Source: Bacteroidia bacterium Ga0077558
Lineage (GTDB): Bacteria > Bacteroidota > Bacteroidia > Chitinophagales > Chitinophagaceae
Length of the DNA: 35,315 nucleotides
NCBI GenBank assembly: GCA_001464625.1
Contig: LNFJ01000107.1
Coordinates: forward strand, 1 to 35,315
Reading direction: 5' to 3'
Shown here: positions 1 to 6,456 of the stretch, one piece after another
Layout: every line of letters begins with the position of its first letter
Position numbering within the stretch: position 1 is the first letter of the stretch
Program-made: the position numbers and the translations under genes
The notes under the pieces: model-generated
What the model was told of the DNA's origin: nothing
Seen by the model: the letters and a program-made list of their open reading frames with translations, nothing else
Databases searched by the model: none

Positions 1-816
1 CTGTTTTATGAATGCGATGCTTTTTTGATACCATGTTATAGCATTTGCTTTGTCACTGGTACGTTCAAATACTTCGGCTAATAATAAAATTGCATCCAAA
101 TTGTCGGGCTGCAACTGGTTTACTGTTTGTAAACGGGTTATTGCTTTATCATATTGCCCGGAAATTAACGACCCTCTTGCCAGCATCATCTGTGCATATA
201 TATTGGTACTGTCTTTCTCCACCACTTCTCTAATTTTGGTTATTCCTTCCATTGGCATGGCAGAAATATTTCCAAACAGGTAGCAGGCACCAAGCCCTAC
301 TTTGGCTGAATCATTATCCGGGTTAATCATCAAAGATCTTTCAAACAAATCCTTGGCCTGTAAAGCTTTCCACTGTCTGCGGTTCGCTACTTCGTCACTT
401 TGCAGGTTGTCCAAAAATAGTTGGGCGGCAAAGGTGAGGGTTTTTTCCGAATTTTCCAATCTGGCGGCTTCGGCCTGGTACCAGGCGTATGGCTCGAAAA
501 TTCGGGCAGAATCCGCCCAAAACCGGGCTAATTGATGGTAAACATGAATTTGCTGGTCTTTTACATCGCCCCGGCTGATCGAGTTCTCTAAACTATTTAT
601 TCTAACCACTTGCTCAGTAGTTAATTGCTTTTTGGCGAGGTTCAAAATTGTATCAATGGAAACAGCGGCTTCAACAGGGCCATGGTCATGGCCATCATCT
701 GCACTATGCTGCTCAGCCACAATTGTTTTCTTGGTAGGTACAGTTCTTCCAAAAACAAAAATAGCAGCAGTTAGTACCAAAGCTGCACCAATAGTAATCC
801 ATTGAGGTTTCTTCAC
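1..816 (-). CDS. TPR-containing membrane-anchored protein, C-terminus cut by window
   Basis: The frame is open from a GTG at 816 to the window start, giving 272 residues with no stop, so the C-terminus lies outside. Residues about 5-22 form one hydrophobic helix after a short KKPQW start, which suggests a signal anchor with the rest in the periplasm. A His/Asp-rich linker (about 42-52) follows. The C-terminal part reads as tetratricopeptide repeats: the segment around residues 170-265 has the A-x-Y and alternating helix pattern, with phrases such as PDNDSAKVGLGACYLFGN and PDNLDAILLLAEVFERT. TPR proteins act as protein-binding scaffolds; no catalytic motif is visible. It lies 68 bp downstream of the HU-like gene on the same strand and could share its transcript. 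GTG is the only plausible start before the hydrophobic helix. The TPR call is firm, but the specific role is unknown. Confidence 0.75.
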   Translation of the reverse strand, partial: MKKPQWITIGAALVLTAAIFVFGRTVPTKKTIVAEQHSADDGHDHGPVEAAVSIDTILNLAKKQLTTEQVVRINSLENSISRGDVKDQQIHVYHQLARFWADSARIFEPYAWYQAEAARLENSEKTLTFAAQLFLDNLQSDEVANRRQWKALQAKDLFERSLMINPDNDSAKVGLGACYLFGNISAMPMEGITKIREVVEKDSTNIYAQMMLARGSLISGQYDKAITRLQTVNQLQPDNLDAILLLAEVFERTSDKANAITWYQKSIAFIKQ

Positions 817-884
817 TGTCAAAAAATTTCAGGATGCGAAGTTACCCCAAAGCTGTCTATAAAAATGTAGTAAGAGAAGGTTTA

Positions 885-1199
885 TTAAGCATCTTCACCC
901 GGTCCGGCATCAGGTTTTACTTCTTTTAGTTTTTTTACTTCTGCCACAAATTCTTTGGCAGGTTTAAAAGCAGGTATATAATGTTCCGGAATATGTACAG
1001 CGATATTTTTCTTGATGTTACGTCCGATTTTAGCAGCTCTCTTTTTGGTAATGAAACTACCAAATCCACGTATGTAGATATTTTCGCCGGCAGAGAGAGT
1101 GTCTTTTACCTCTTTAAACATAGTTTCAAGAGTAACAAGCACATCTACCTTGGGTATGCCTGTTTTTTCAGAAATCTGATTTACCAGGTCGGCTTTACA
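885..1199 (-). CDS. HU-family DNA-binding protein, no conventional start codon
   Basis: The protein is a small histone-like nucleoid protein that would bind and bend DNA as a dimer. Homology to HU begins at KADLVNQISEKTGIPKVD (1196 downward) and runs through the dimer core and DNA-binding arms (IYIRGFGSFITKKRAAKIGRN, then IPEHYIPAFKPAKEFVAEV). The tail is short and acidic (PDAGPGEDA). Family members normally begin Met-Arg/Asn-Lys-Ala-Asp; here the two codons before Lys-Ala-Asp are TTT TGT, preceded by an in-frame TAA at 1203-1205. The first ATG/GTG/TTG in frame is GTG at 1142, which would remove helix 1 and part of helix 2. Possible explanations are a small deletion or base error at the start, a non-standard start, or a real truncation. 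The interval given covers the homologous frame. The HU assignment is strong; the start is unresolved. Confidence 0.8.
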   Translation of the reverse strand, partial: CKADLVNQISEKTGIPKVDVLVTLETMFKEVKDTLSAGENIYIRGFGSFITKKRAAKIGRNIKKNIAVHIPEHYIPAFKPAKEFVAEVKKLKEVKPDAGPGEDA

Positions 1200-1205
1200 A
1201 AATTA
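1198..1205 (-). promoter_or_regulatory. Candidate -7 box TAATTTTG at the HU start
   Basis: The minus strand reads TAATTTTG, an exact match to the Bacteroidota sigma-A -7 consensus TAnnTTTG. It lies exactly where the HU start codon would be expected. A transcript from it would begin inside the conserved HU reading frame, so it may be a chance match in an AT-rich start region or a sign that the locus was rearranged. No good -33 TTG at the usual 19-21 bp spacing is visible. Confidence 0.25.
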
Positions 1206-1330
1206 TATGATAGTCAACTAAATAGGGATAATTTTTTTCATTGAATTTGAGTTTTTTCAGCCCACTTGCCGAGGCTATAAGGCAGAAATGATAGATATTT
1301 AGCCGTAAAATCACCTGGAATAAGCACTTG

Positions 1331-2428
1331 ATGAGAAAAAACGACCTGCCCTTAAGCAAAAATAAGTTTGCCCCTATCCTACTAAAGTGGAACAAAGAAA
1401 AGAACTCCCGGCAAATGCCCTGGAAGGGAGAAAAAGATCCATACAAGATCTGGCTCAGCGAAATTATATTACAACAAACAAGAGTAGAGCAGGGATTGAG
1501 CTATTATAACAACTTCATTAAAGCATTTCCAGACATCCATAAACTGGCAAAAGCACCGGATGAAAAGGTCTTTAAACTTTGGGAAGGGCTAGGTTACTAT
1601 ACAAGATGCAGAAACCTGCTAGCAACAGCCAGGTTTATTTCAAAAGAATTAAAAGGAAAATTTCCCGGTGATTATGAAAATATAAGATCATTAAAAGGAA
1701 TTGGCCCTTATACCGCAGCAGCTATTTCTTCATTTGCCTTTAATCTGCCACATGCAGTGGTAGATGGGAATGTGTTTCGGGTATTGGCAAGAGTTTTTGG
1801 TATTGACACAGCCACTGATACAACAGAAGGAAAAAAACTTTTTACTTCGCTGGCCGATGAATTGCTTGATAAAAAACAACCAGGTTTATATAACCAGGCA
1901 ATTATGGATTTTGGGGCTGTTATCTGTAAACCTGCTGTTCCATTATGTACAACCTGTGTTTTCAGAAAGAACTGCGTCGCTTTTCTATCCAACAGAATAA
2001 ATGAGTTGCCGGTAAAAGAAAAGAAAATCACTATAAAAAAACGCTGGTTTTATTATTTGTTATTGGAGTATAAAAATCAAATAGCTATTGAGCAACGAAC
2101 CACTAAAGATATTTGGCAGGACCTTTATCAATTTCCGCTTATTGAAACCAGTACTGATGCAGTACTAAAAAATATTTTGCAACTAGCAACAAATAAAAAA
2201 TGGTTGGATAAAAATGAATATGAAATTACCTCGGTTTCTCCGCTATTTAAACAACAACTTTCTCATCAGCTAATAGCCGGACAATTTATCCGCATAAAGC
2301 TAAAAAGGCAACCACCAGACAATAACGGCTGGGAATGGGTGACAAAAAGAAAAATTGCCAAATATGCTTTCCCGCAATTCATCAACCAATACCTGAAAGA
2401 GAAGGCAGGCCAGCAGAGCTTATTTTGA
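1331..2428 (+). CDS. mutY: A/G-specific adenine DNA glycosylase MutY
   Basis: MutY removes adenine mispaired with 8-oxoguanine, the second line of the oxidative-damage (GO) repair system. The 365-residue length is normal. Visible features, in order: the catalytic-Glu segment SEIILQQTRV (Glu about 44); GLGYYTRCRNL; the helix-hairpin-helix LKGIGPYTAAAISSFAF; the catalytic-Asp segment VVDGNVFRVLARVFG (Asp about 145); and a [4Fe-4S] cluster loop C-x6-C-x2-C-x5-C at about 199-215. The C-terminal third fits the NUDIX-like domain that reads 8-oxoG, including FKQQLSHQLIAGQF. I start at ATG 1331; a TTG directly before it would add only one residue. It is the first gene of a plus-strand mutY-ssb-gldE-gldD series, an order I recall from other Bacteroidota. 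It is transcribed divergently from the HU-like gene. Confidence 0.95.
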   Translation: MRKNDLPLSKNKFAPILLKWNKEKNSRQMPWKGEKDPYKIWLSEIILQQTRVEQGLSYYNNFIKAFPDIHKLAKAPDEKVFKLWEGLGYYTRCRNLLATARFISKELKGKFPGDYENIRSLKGIGPYTAAAISSFAFNLPHAVVDGNVFRVLARVFGIDTATDTTEGKKLFTSLADELLDKKQPGLYNQAIMDFGAVICKPAVPLCTTCVFRKNCVAFLSNRINELPVKEKKITIKKRWFYYLLLEYKNQIAIEQRTTKDIWQDLYQFPLIETSTDAVLKNILQLATNKKWLDKNEYEITSVSPLFKQQLSHQLIAGQFIRIKLKRQPPDNNGWEWVTKRKIAKYAFPQFINQYLKEKAGQQSLF

Positions 2429-2456
2429 TGTTAATTAATCCCTCATGGTTTAATTT

Positions 2457-2490
2457 TTGTTGTTTCCCTATAAAAAACGAATTAACTTTA
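2457..2490 (+). promoter_or_regulatory. Candidate ssb promoter
   Basis: A TAACTTTA box at 2483-2490 differs from the Bacteroidota -7 consensus TAnnTTTG at one position. TTG trinucleotides at 2457-2459 and 2460-2462 give spacings of 23 and 20 bp, the latter in the expected range. It lies in the 112-bp gap before ssb, so ssb could be transcribed separately from mutY. Seen by eye only. Confidence 0.35.
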
Positions 2491-2540
2491 AAAAGCATTA
2501 GTAGCCCCGGAGTGATTTATTAATTCTAAAGAATAAATAT

Positions 2541-2966
2541 ATGAGAGGCGTAAACAGAGTAATGCTTATTGGCAACCTGGGTAAAGACCCTGATGTGCAA
2601 CACCTGGAAGGAAACATCGCAGTAGCTAAATTTCCGCTGGCCACCACAGAAACATTTAAAGATCGCACAGGTAAATTGGTATCGCAAACAGAGTGGCATA
2701 CTGTTGTACTTTGGCGGGGCCTGGCAGAACTAGCTCAGAAATACCTGCACAAGAGCAGCCTTGTATATATAGAGGGAAGGCTGCGTACCCGTAATTGGGA
2801 TGATAAAGATGGTAATCGAAAATTTGCTACCGAAGTAGTAGGCGAAAACCTGATTATGCTTGACAAAAGAATGGATGGCAGTGCAACGGGAGGCGAAGGC
2901 AGTGGTATTGAAGGCATGGGTGGTGATATGCCAATGGGAGACCCTTCGGAAAGCCTTCCTTTTTAA
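2541..2966 (+). CDS. ssb: Single-stranded DNA-binding protein
   Basis: The protein binds single-stranded DNA in replication, recombination and repair. The 141 residues form one OB-fold domain (MRGVNRVMLIGNLGKDPDVQ, then EWHTVVLWRGLAELAQKYLHK, then LVYIEGRLRTRNWDDKDG). A short Gly/Met-rich linker and the C-terminal tip ESLPF follow; this tip is the equivalent of the acidic DDDIPF tail that recruits partner proteins in E. coli. The ATG at 2541 fits the family start exactly. It sits between mutY and gldE; a terminator-like hairpin follows 38 bp after the stop. Function is clear from the OB-fold and tail. Confidence 0.96.
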   Translation: MRGVNRVMLIGNLGKDPDVQHLEGNIAVAKFPLATTETFKDRTGKLVSQTEWHTVVLWRGLAELAQKYLHKSSLVYIEGRLRTRNWDDKDGNRKFATEVVGENLIMLDKRMDGSATGGEGSGIEGMGGDMPMGDPSESLPF

Positions 2967-2985
2967 TAGTGTACTTTAAAAACAA

Positions 2986-2993
2986 TAACTTTG
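2986..2993 (+). promoter_or_regulatory. Candidate gldE -7 box TAACTTTG
   Basis: TAACTTTG is an exact match to the Bacteroidota -7 consensus TAnnTTTG, in the ssb-gldE gap. A start about 7 bp downstream would place the transcript's 5' end just before the hairpin at 3004-3030, so the leader would consist of that hairpin. No clear -33 TTG is seen. Confidence 0.35.
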
Positions 2994-3003
2994 TTTGATA
3001 ACA

Positions 3004-3030
3004 GGGCAGGCCTCATGACCTGCCTTTTTT
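3004..3030 (+). terminator. Rho-independent terminator after ssb
   Basis: The stem GGCAGG (3005-3010) pairs with CCTGCC (3019-3024) around an 8-base loop and is followed directly by six T residues (3025-3030). It lies 38 bp after the ssb stop and 21 bp before the gldE start. It should end mutY-ssb transcripts, at least in part. It could instead act as an attenuator if gldE is transcribed from the -7 box just upstream. Confidence 0.75.
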
Positions 3031-3050
3031 GATAATAAAAATCCCTTGCT

Positions 3051-4388
3051 TTGGAAAGTCATTCGGTACTTATTTCCATATTCAATAATATCTCTTACTA
3101 TTTCCTCGCCATTAATACGCAAGGCACAACTTTCTTAGCTGTTTCGCTGGGAGTTTTATTGTTGCTCACCTTCACTATTTCTGGTGCAGAAGTGGCATTG
3201 TTTTCTCTCAACAATAAAGATGTAAATATGCTGAAAACAAAACAGCATTCATCAGCTAAGCGAATAGTAACATTGTTAGAGGAATCAAAGGAAGTATATG
3301 CTTCACTATTGATTGCGGGCACTTTTGTTAACATCAGCATTATCATTTTGGCTAACTATTTACTGACCCAGCTTATCTCATTCGGGAAAATGGGAACTAT
3401 TGTAGAGGTACTAGTCAAAGTAATTACCATTGCATTTGTGCTAATTTTCTTTGGAAAAATTTTACCCAAGGTTTGGGCTACACAGCATAACCTTCGTTTT
3501 GCTTACGGGTCATCGTTTATAGTGGAAGCATTGCATTTATTATTACGTCGTATTAGCAAATGGATTGTTTCACTGGCAGACGGTATCGGTAAAAGAGTTG
3601 GTGCAGAAAGAACAGATGCAATGAGTATGCAGGAGTTGGATGAAGCAATAGATATTAAAACAGATGAAGAAGCTTCTCTGGAGGAGAAAAATATAATGAA
3701 GGGAATTGTAAAGTTTGGGAATATTTCAGTGAAGCAGGTAATGAAGAGCCGGTTAGATGTAAGCGGCGTTGACTATAATTCCTCGTTTGGAGACTTGATT
3801 AAAAGTGTAGAAGAATTGCACTATTCCAGATTACCGGTGTATAAAGGAAGTTTGGATGAAGTAGCAGGCATTATTAATACCAAAGACCTGATTGCTCATC
3901 TCAGCGAAGCAGATGATTATGATTGGCATTCATTAATGCGGCAGCCTTATTTTGTGCCAGAACCCAAATTGATTGAAGATTTATTAAAAGATTTTCAACA
4001 AAAAAGAATTCATTTTGCAATTGTAGTAGATGAGTTTGGCGGCACCAGCGGTATTGTAACCATGGAAGATATTTTAGAGGAAGTGATCGGTGAAATAAAA
4101 GATGAGTTTGATGAAGAGGAAAGTGGTAACAGAAAGATCGACGATGATAATTTTATTTTTGAAGGGAAGACAATGATTCATGATATGTGTAAGATCATGC
4201 ACCTGCCAAGGGATACGTTTGATAAAGTGAGGGGAGAAAGTGAGTCGTTGGCAGGATTGGTATTAGAACTGGCGGGAGAATTTCCCGTAGTAAATTCAAT
4301 AACACCTAGCGGCGATTTTGAATTTACTGTTCTCCAGGCAGATAATAACAGGATACAACAGGTAAAAGTGTCGATAACCCGGAATTAA
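3051..4388 (+). CDS. gldE: GldE, gliding-motility-associated CNNM/CorC-type membrane protein
   Basis: This inner-membrane protein of 445 residues has the HlyC/CorC layout. The N-terminal CNNM (DUF21) membrane domain, about 20-200, has several hydrophobic helices (for example SIIILANYLLTQLISF and VITIAFVLIFFGKILPK). A pair of CBS domains follows, about 225-350, with HYSRLPVYKGSLDEVAGI and HFAIVVDEFGGTSGIVTMED. A C-terminal CorC/HlyC domain completes it. In gliding Bacteroidota this architecture next to gldD is GldE; it is also present in non-gliding relatives, so motility is not proven. The start is TTG 3051, with no ATG before the first membrane helix. The gldD gene follows after 8 bp, so the two are surely cotranscribed. 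Confidence 0.9.
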   Translation: MESHSVLISIFNNISYYFLAINTQGTTFLAVSLGVLLLLTFTISGAEVALFSLNNKDVNMLKTKQHSSAKRIVTLLEESKEVYASLLIAGTFVNISIIILANYLLTQLISFGKMGTIVEVLVKVITIAFVLIFFGKILPKVWATQHNLRFAYGSSFIVEALHLLLRRISKWIVSLADGIGKRVGAERTDAMSMQELDEAIDIKTDEEASLEEKNIMKGIVKFGNISVKQVMKSRLDVSGVDYNSSFGDLIKSVEELHYSRLPVYKGSLDEVAGIINTKDLIAHLSEADDYDWHSLMRQPYFVPEPKLIEDLLKDFQQKRIHFAIVVDEFGGTSGIVTMEDILEEVIGEIKDEFDEEESGNRKIDDDNFIFEGKTMIHDMCKIMHLPRDTFDKVRGESESLAGLVLELAGEFPVVNSITPSGDFEFTVLQADNNRIQQVKVSITRN

Positions 4389-4396
4389 TTACAGCA

Positions 4397-5002
4397 ATGA
4401 AAAAAAACACAGCAAGGGCCATAATTTTTCTTCTTTCTTTTTCTGTTTATTTGCTTGCTTGCAACAGTGACTACTCTGTTGGGAAAAAGAAAGGGTATTT
4501 TCATATTGATTTTCCAGAAAAGAAATACCAGCTATTTAACCAACCAGGTTACCCTTATGTTTTTGAGTATCCTGTGTATGCAACAGTAAGTAAAGACACT
4601 ACCTTCTTTGAAGATAAGGCCGGTGATTGGTGGATTAACATCGATGTACCACAATTTGCCAGCAGGATTTATATCAGCTATAAACCAATAAAAGGACAAG
4701 CCAGTTTTGATTCCTTGGTAAAAGATGGCTTTAAAATGGCATATAAAAAGCATGTGGATGTATCAACCGGTATTGAAGAAAGCCGCATCCAAACACCAAA
4801 CAAAGTAGAAGGAATTTATTTTGACCTCGGAGGGAATACTGCTACTGCCAACCAGTTTTTTTTGACGGACTCTACCAAACACTTTCTCCGTGGCGCACTT
4901 TATTTCGATGCAACACCCAATGCCGATTCGTTGAGCATTGTAAATGATTTTTTGAAAAAAGATTTACAGCATTTAATTAATACAATGCGCTGGAAAAAAT
5001 AA
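4397..5002 (+). CDS. gldD: GldD, gliding-motility-associated lipoprotein
   Basis: The 201-residue lipoprotein has a basic start, a hydrophobic segment and the lipobox LLAC, with the lipidated Cys at residue 22. The mature part carries features I associate with GldD: GYFHIDFPEKKYQLF near the N-terminus and a WWINIDVPQFASRIYISYKP stretch in the middle. GldD is needed for gliding in Flavobacterium johnsoniae, but the gene is widespread in the phylum, so the role here may be a general envelope function. It follows gldE by 8 bp. A strong hairpin starts at its stop codon. Identification rests on sequence and the gldE neighbour. Confidence 0.9.
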   Translation: MKKNTARAIIFLLSFSVYLLACNSDYSVGKKKGYFHIDFPEKKYQLFNQPGYPYVFEYPVYATVSKDTTFFEDKAGDWWINIDVPQFASRIYISYKPIKGQASFDSLVKDGFKMAYKKHVDVSTGIEESRIQTPNKVEGIYFDLGGNTATANQFFLTDSTKHFLRGALYFDATPNADSLSIVNDFLKKDLQHLINTMRWKK

Positions 5003-5028
5003 TCCCGGCAGGGGTACGCCGCCGGGAT
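5002..5028 (-). terminator. Terminator hairpin between convergent genes
   Basis: Perfect 8-bp arms, ATCCCGGC at 5002-5009 and GCCGGGAT at 5021-5028, enclose an 11-base loop. On the minus strand the hairpin is followed by TTATTTTTT, fitting an intrinsic terminator for the minus-strand gene ending at 5058. On the plus strand there is no T-tract after it, so for gldD it would act only as a 3' stabilising hairpin. Confidence 0.75.
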
Positions 5029-5057
5029 GGAACACACATAGACACACTGGAAATTTT

Positions 5058-5546
5058 TTATTCTTTTTCTTTTTTAGTATCAGTCTTTGCGGTAGTAATT
5101 GTTACTTCCTCTACATCATATTTCATGGGTGCACGGCTGAATATTTTAGTGCTTAATTTTTTTCTTTTTACTTTTAGTTTATGCTCTTTAGTAGGTGTAA
5201 CAGTAACAGTCGCTTCTTCAATTTTTTTACTATCGCCGGTTGACATCAGGTCTTCCTCCGAAATTGGTTTTATCGGTGTAAATTTTTCTGAAGCAGGATA
5301 GCCAACAGTTTCATCTTTCTTTACCTGCCTCTTTTTTGTAATGGAGGTTTTTGATGTTTTACCCGGTTCGATAACTACAGAGACATCTTTTTTCTCAACT
5401 ACAATTTCAGGAACTGGTTCCGTTTCTTTTTCTTCAACATACATGTTGGTAAACTCTTTTTTATGACTTGTTTGTTTGTAATCAACAAAGCCATAAATAC
5501 TGGCACCAATCATTAACGAGGCGCCGACGTACAATACAGATTTCAT
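5058..5546 (-). CDS. Hypothetical single-pass protein with Lys/Glu/Thr-rich tail
   Basis: I do not recognise this 162-residue protein. It starts with a short hydrophobic segment (MKSVLYVGASLMIGASIYGF) that could be a signal anchor. The rest is highly charged and low in complexity, rich in Lys, Glu, Thr and Val, with alternating acidic and basic runs (VEEKETEPVPEIVVEKKD, then KKRQVKKDET). It is probably disordered, exposed on the outer face of the inner membrane or bound to the wall. No domain or catalytic motif is visible. It is convergent with gldD and shares the hairpin at 5002-5028. The DUF2306 gene lies upstream on the same strand, 106 bp away, with a GC-rich repeat in between. The gene call is supported by the clean signal-anchor start and terminator. 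Confidence 0.7.
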   Translation of the reverse strand: MKSVLYVGASLMIGASIYGFVDYKQTSHKKEFTNMYVEEKETEPVPEIVVEKKDVSVVIEPGKTSKTSITKKRQVKKDETVGYPASEKFTPIKPISEEDLMSTGDSKKIEEATVTVTPTKEHKLKVKRKKLSTKIFSRAPMKYDVEEVTITTAKTDTKKEKE

Positions 5547-5559
5547 GGTTAACTAATTT

Positions 5560-5593
5560 GCCCCAAACCCCTAAAGGGGCTTTAGAGCCCTAG
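5560..5593. repeat. GC-rich intergenic element with CCCCTAAAGGGG core
   Basis: The element contains the palindrome CCCC-TAAA-GGGG (5568-5579) preceded by another CCCCAAA and followed by CTTTAGAGCCCT. It stands out from AT-rich surroundings. Related, more degenerate versions lie at 12618-12646 and 34436-34466. It starts 14 bp before the upstream edge of the 5058-5546 gene. Its function is unknown. Confidence 0.5.
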
Positions 5594-5652
5594 AGATATG
5601 AGTGGTTTATAAATAAAAAATAGAACTATAAAGAACTTTAGTGCTCTTAGTC

Positions 5653-6375
5653 TTAGATAGTAAATGATTTTAAATAGTTCCGGCTTTGCCTGTAAATAAC
5701 CCATTCAGCAAACAACATATTTCCGATCACACTGATCCAGAGCGACAGTTCGTAATTTTCTAGATGGCCCCAATCAAGCAGGTAAAAAATAATATGATAC
5801 ACCCGGAATGTAACAGCTGTCATCGCCATTGCATAACTGCGGATCATCCATACCTTATGCGCTACTATATTTCTTTTATGAATGGTCGTTAATCCATACA
5901 AGGTTGTAACAAACCACCACCCAGCCATAAACATGAACAACGATCTTTCCCAAATACTGCCTTTGGCAAAGAATGACATATACAGTCCTGTAGGTGCACC
6001 AAGAAATAACACTACGGCCACATAAATTTTCCCCGAAATACGGTGAATGGCTTTCGACTTTTTAAGAATATATCTGGAGAATTGGATAAGGGCTGCTCCA
6101 ATACAAAGTGCTCCTGCAGCAATATGGATATAGAAACAGGCATTGTAAAAATTGCTTTGGAATAAAAAACTTCTTTCTACTATAAAGTCAAACTCCTTGC
6201 TAAAAGAAAAATAAGGAATGGTGTTATAAATAAGTAATAGGCTAAATCCGATGACCGGCACCCAAAAAAGCATCTGGAAAAAAACCTTTGCACTCTTTTG
6301 GAAAGTGATAATTCTCGTATTTGGCATAGTCTGGTTTGTGATATTATCTTGATGCCGTGTAGAAAAAGTATCCAT
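5653..6375 (-). CDS. DUF2306-family integral membrane protein
   Basis: The 240-residue protein has about six to seven hydrophobic helices. A His-containing helix (NACFYIHIAAGALCIGAALI) precedes the KAIHRISGKIYVAVV motif (His-Arg-x-x-Gly-Lys-x-Tyr), the hallmark I associate with DUF2306. Later helices carry HKVWMIRSYAMAMTAVTFRVY. The conserved histidines suggest a heme- or quinone-linked membrane protein, but no function is established for the family. The start ATG at 6375 gives a 15-20-residue polar N-terminus; an internal Met at residue 17 is an alternative. It is divergent from the TPR membrane protein at 6457. The fold-family assignment is fairly secure; the role is unknown. Confidence 0.75.
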   Translation of the reverse strand: MDTFSTRHQDNITNQTMPNTRIITFQKSAKVFFQMLFWVPVIGFSLLLIYNTIPYFSFSKEFDFIVERSFLFQSNFYNACFYIHIAAGALCIGAALIQFSRYILKKSKAIHRISGKIYVAVVLFLGAPTGLYMSFFAKGSIWERSLFMFMAGWWFVTTLYGLTTIHKRNIVAHKVWMIRSYAMAMTAVTFRVYHIIFYLLDWGHLENYELSLWISVIGNMLFAEWVIYRQSRNYLKSFTI

Positions 6376-6456
6376 AAAAAGCCGCTGTTAGATATTTGTT
6401 AATTGAATTTTACTACTGCCAAAATCTTTATTAATTTCAGGGTTAACAGATCGCTT

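Noticed and set aside
6403..6456. TTG start at 6403 for the TPR membrane protein
   Set aside because: It adds 18 residues before a well-formed signal peptide that starts at ATG 6457.
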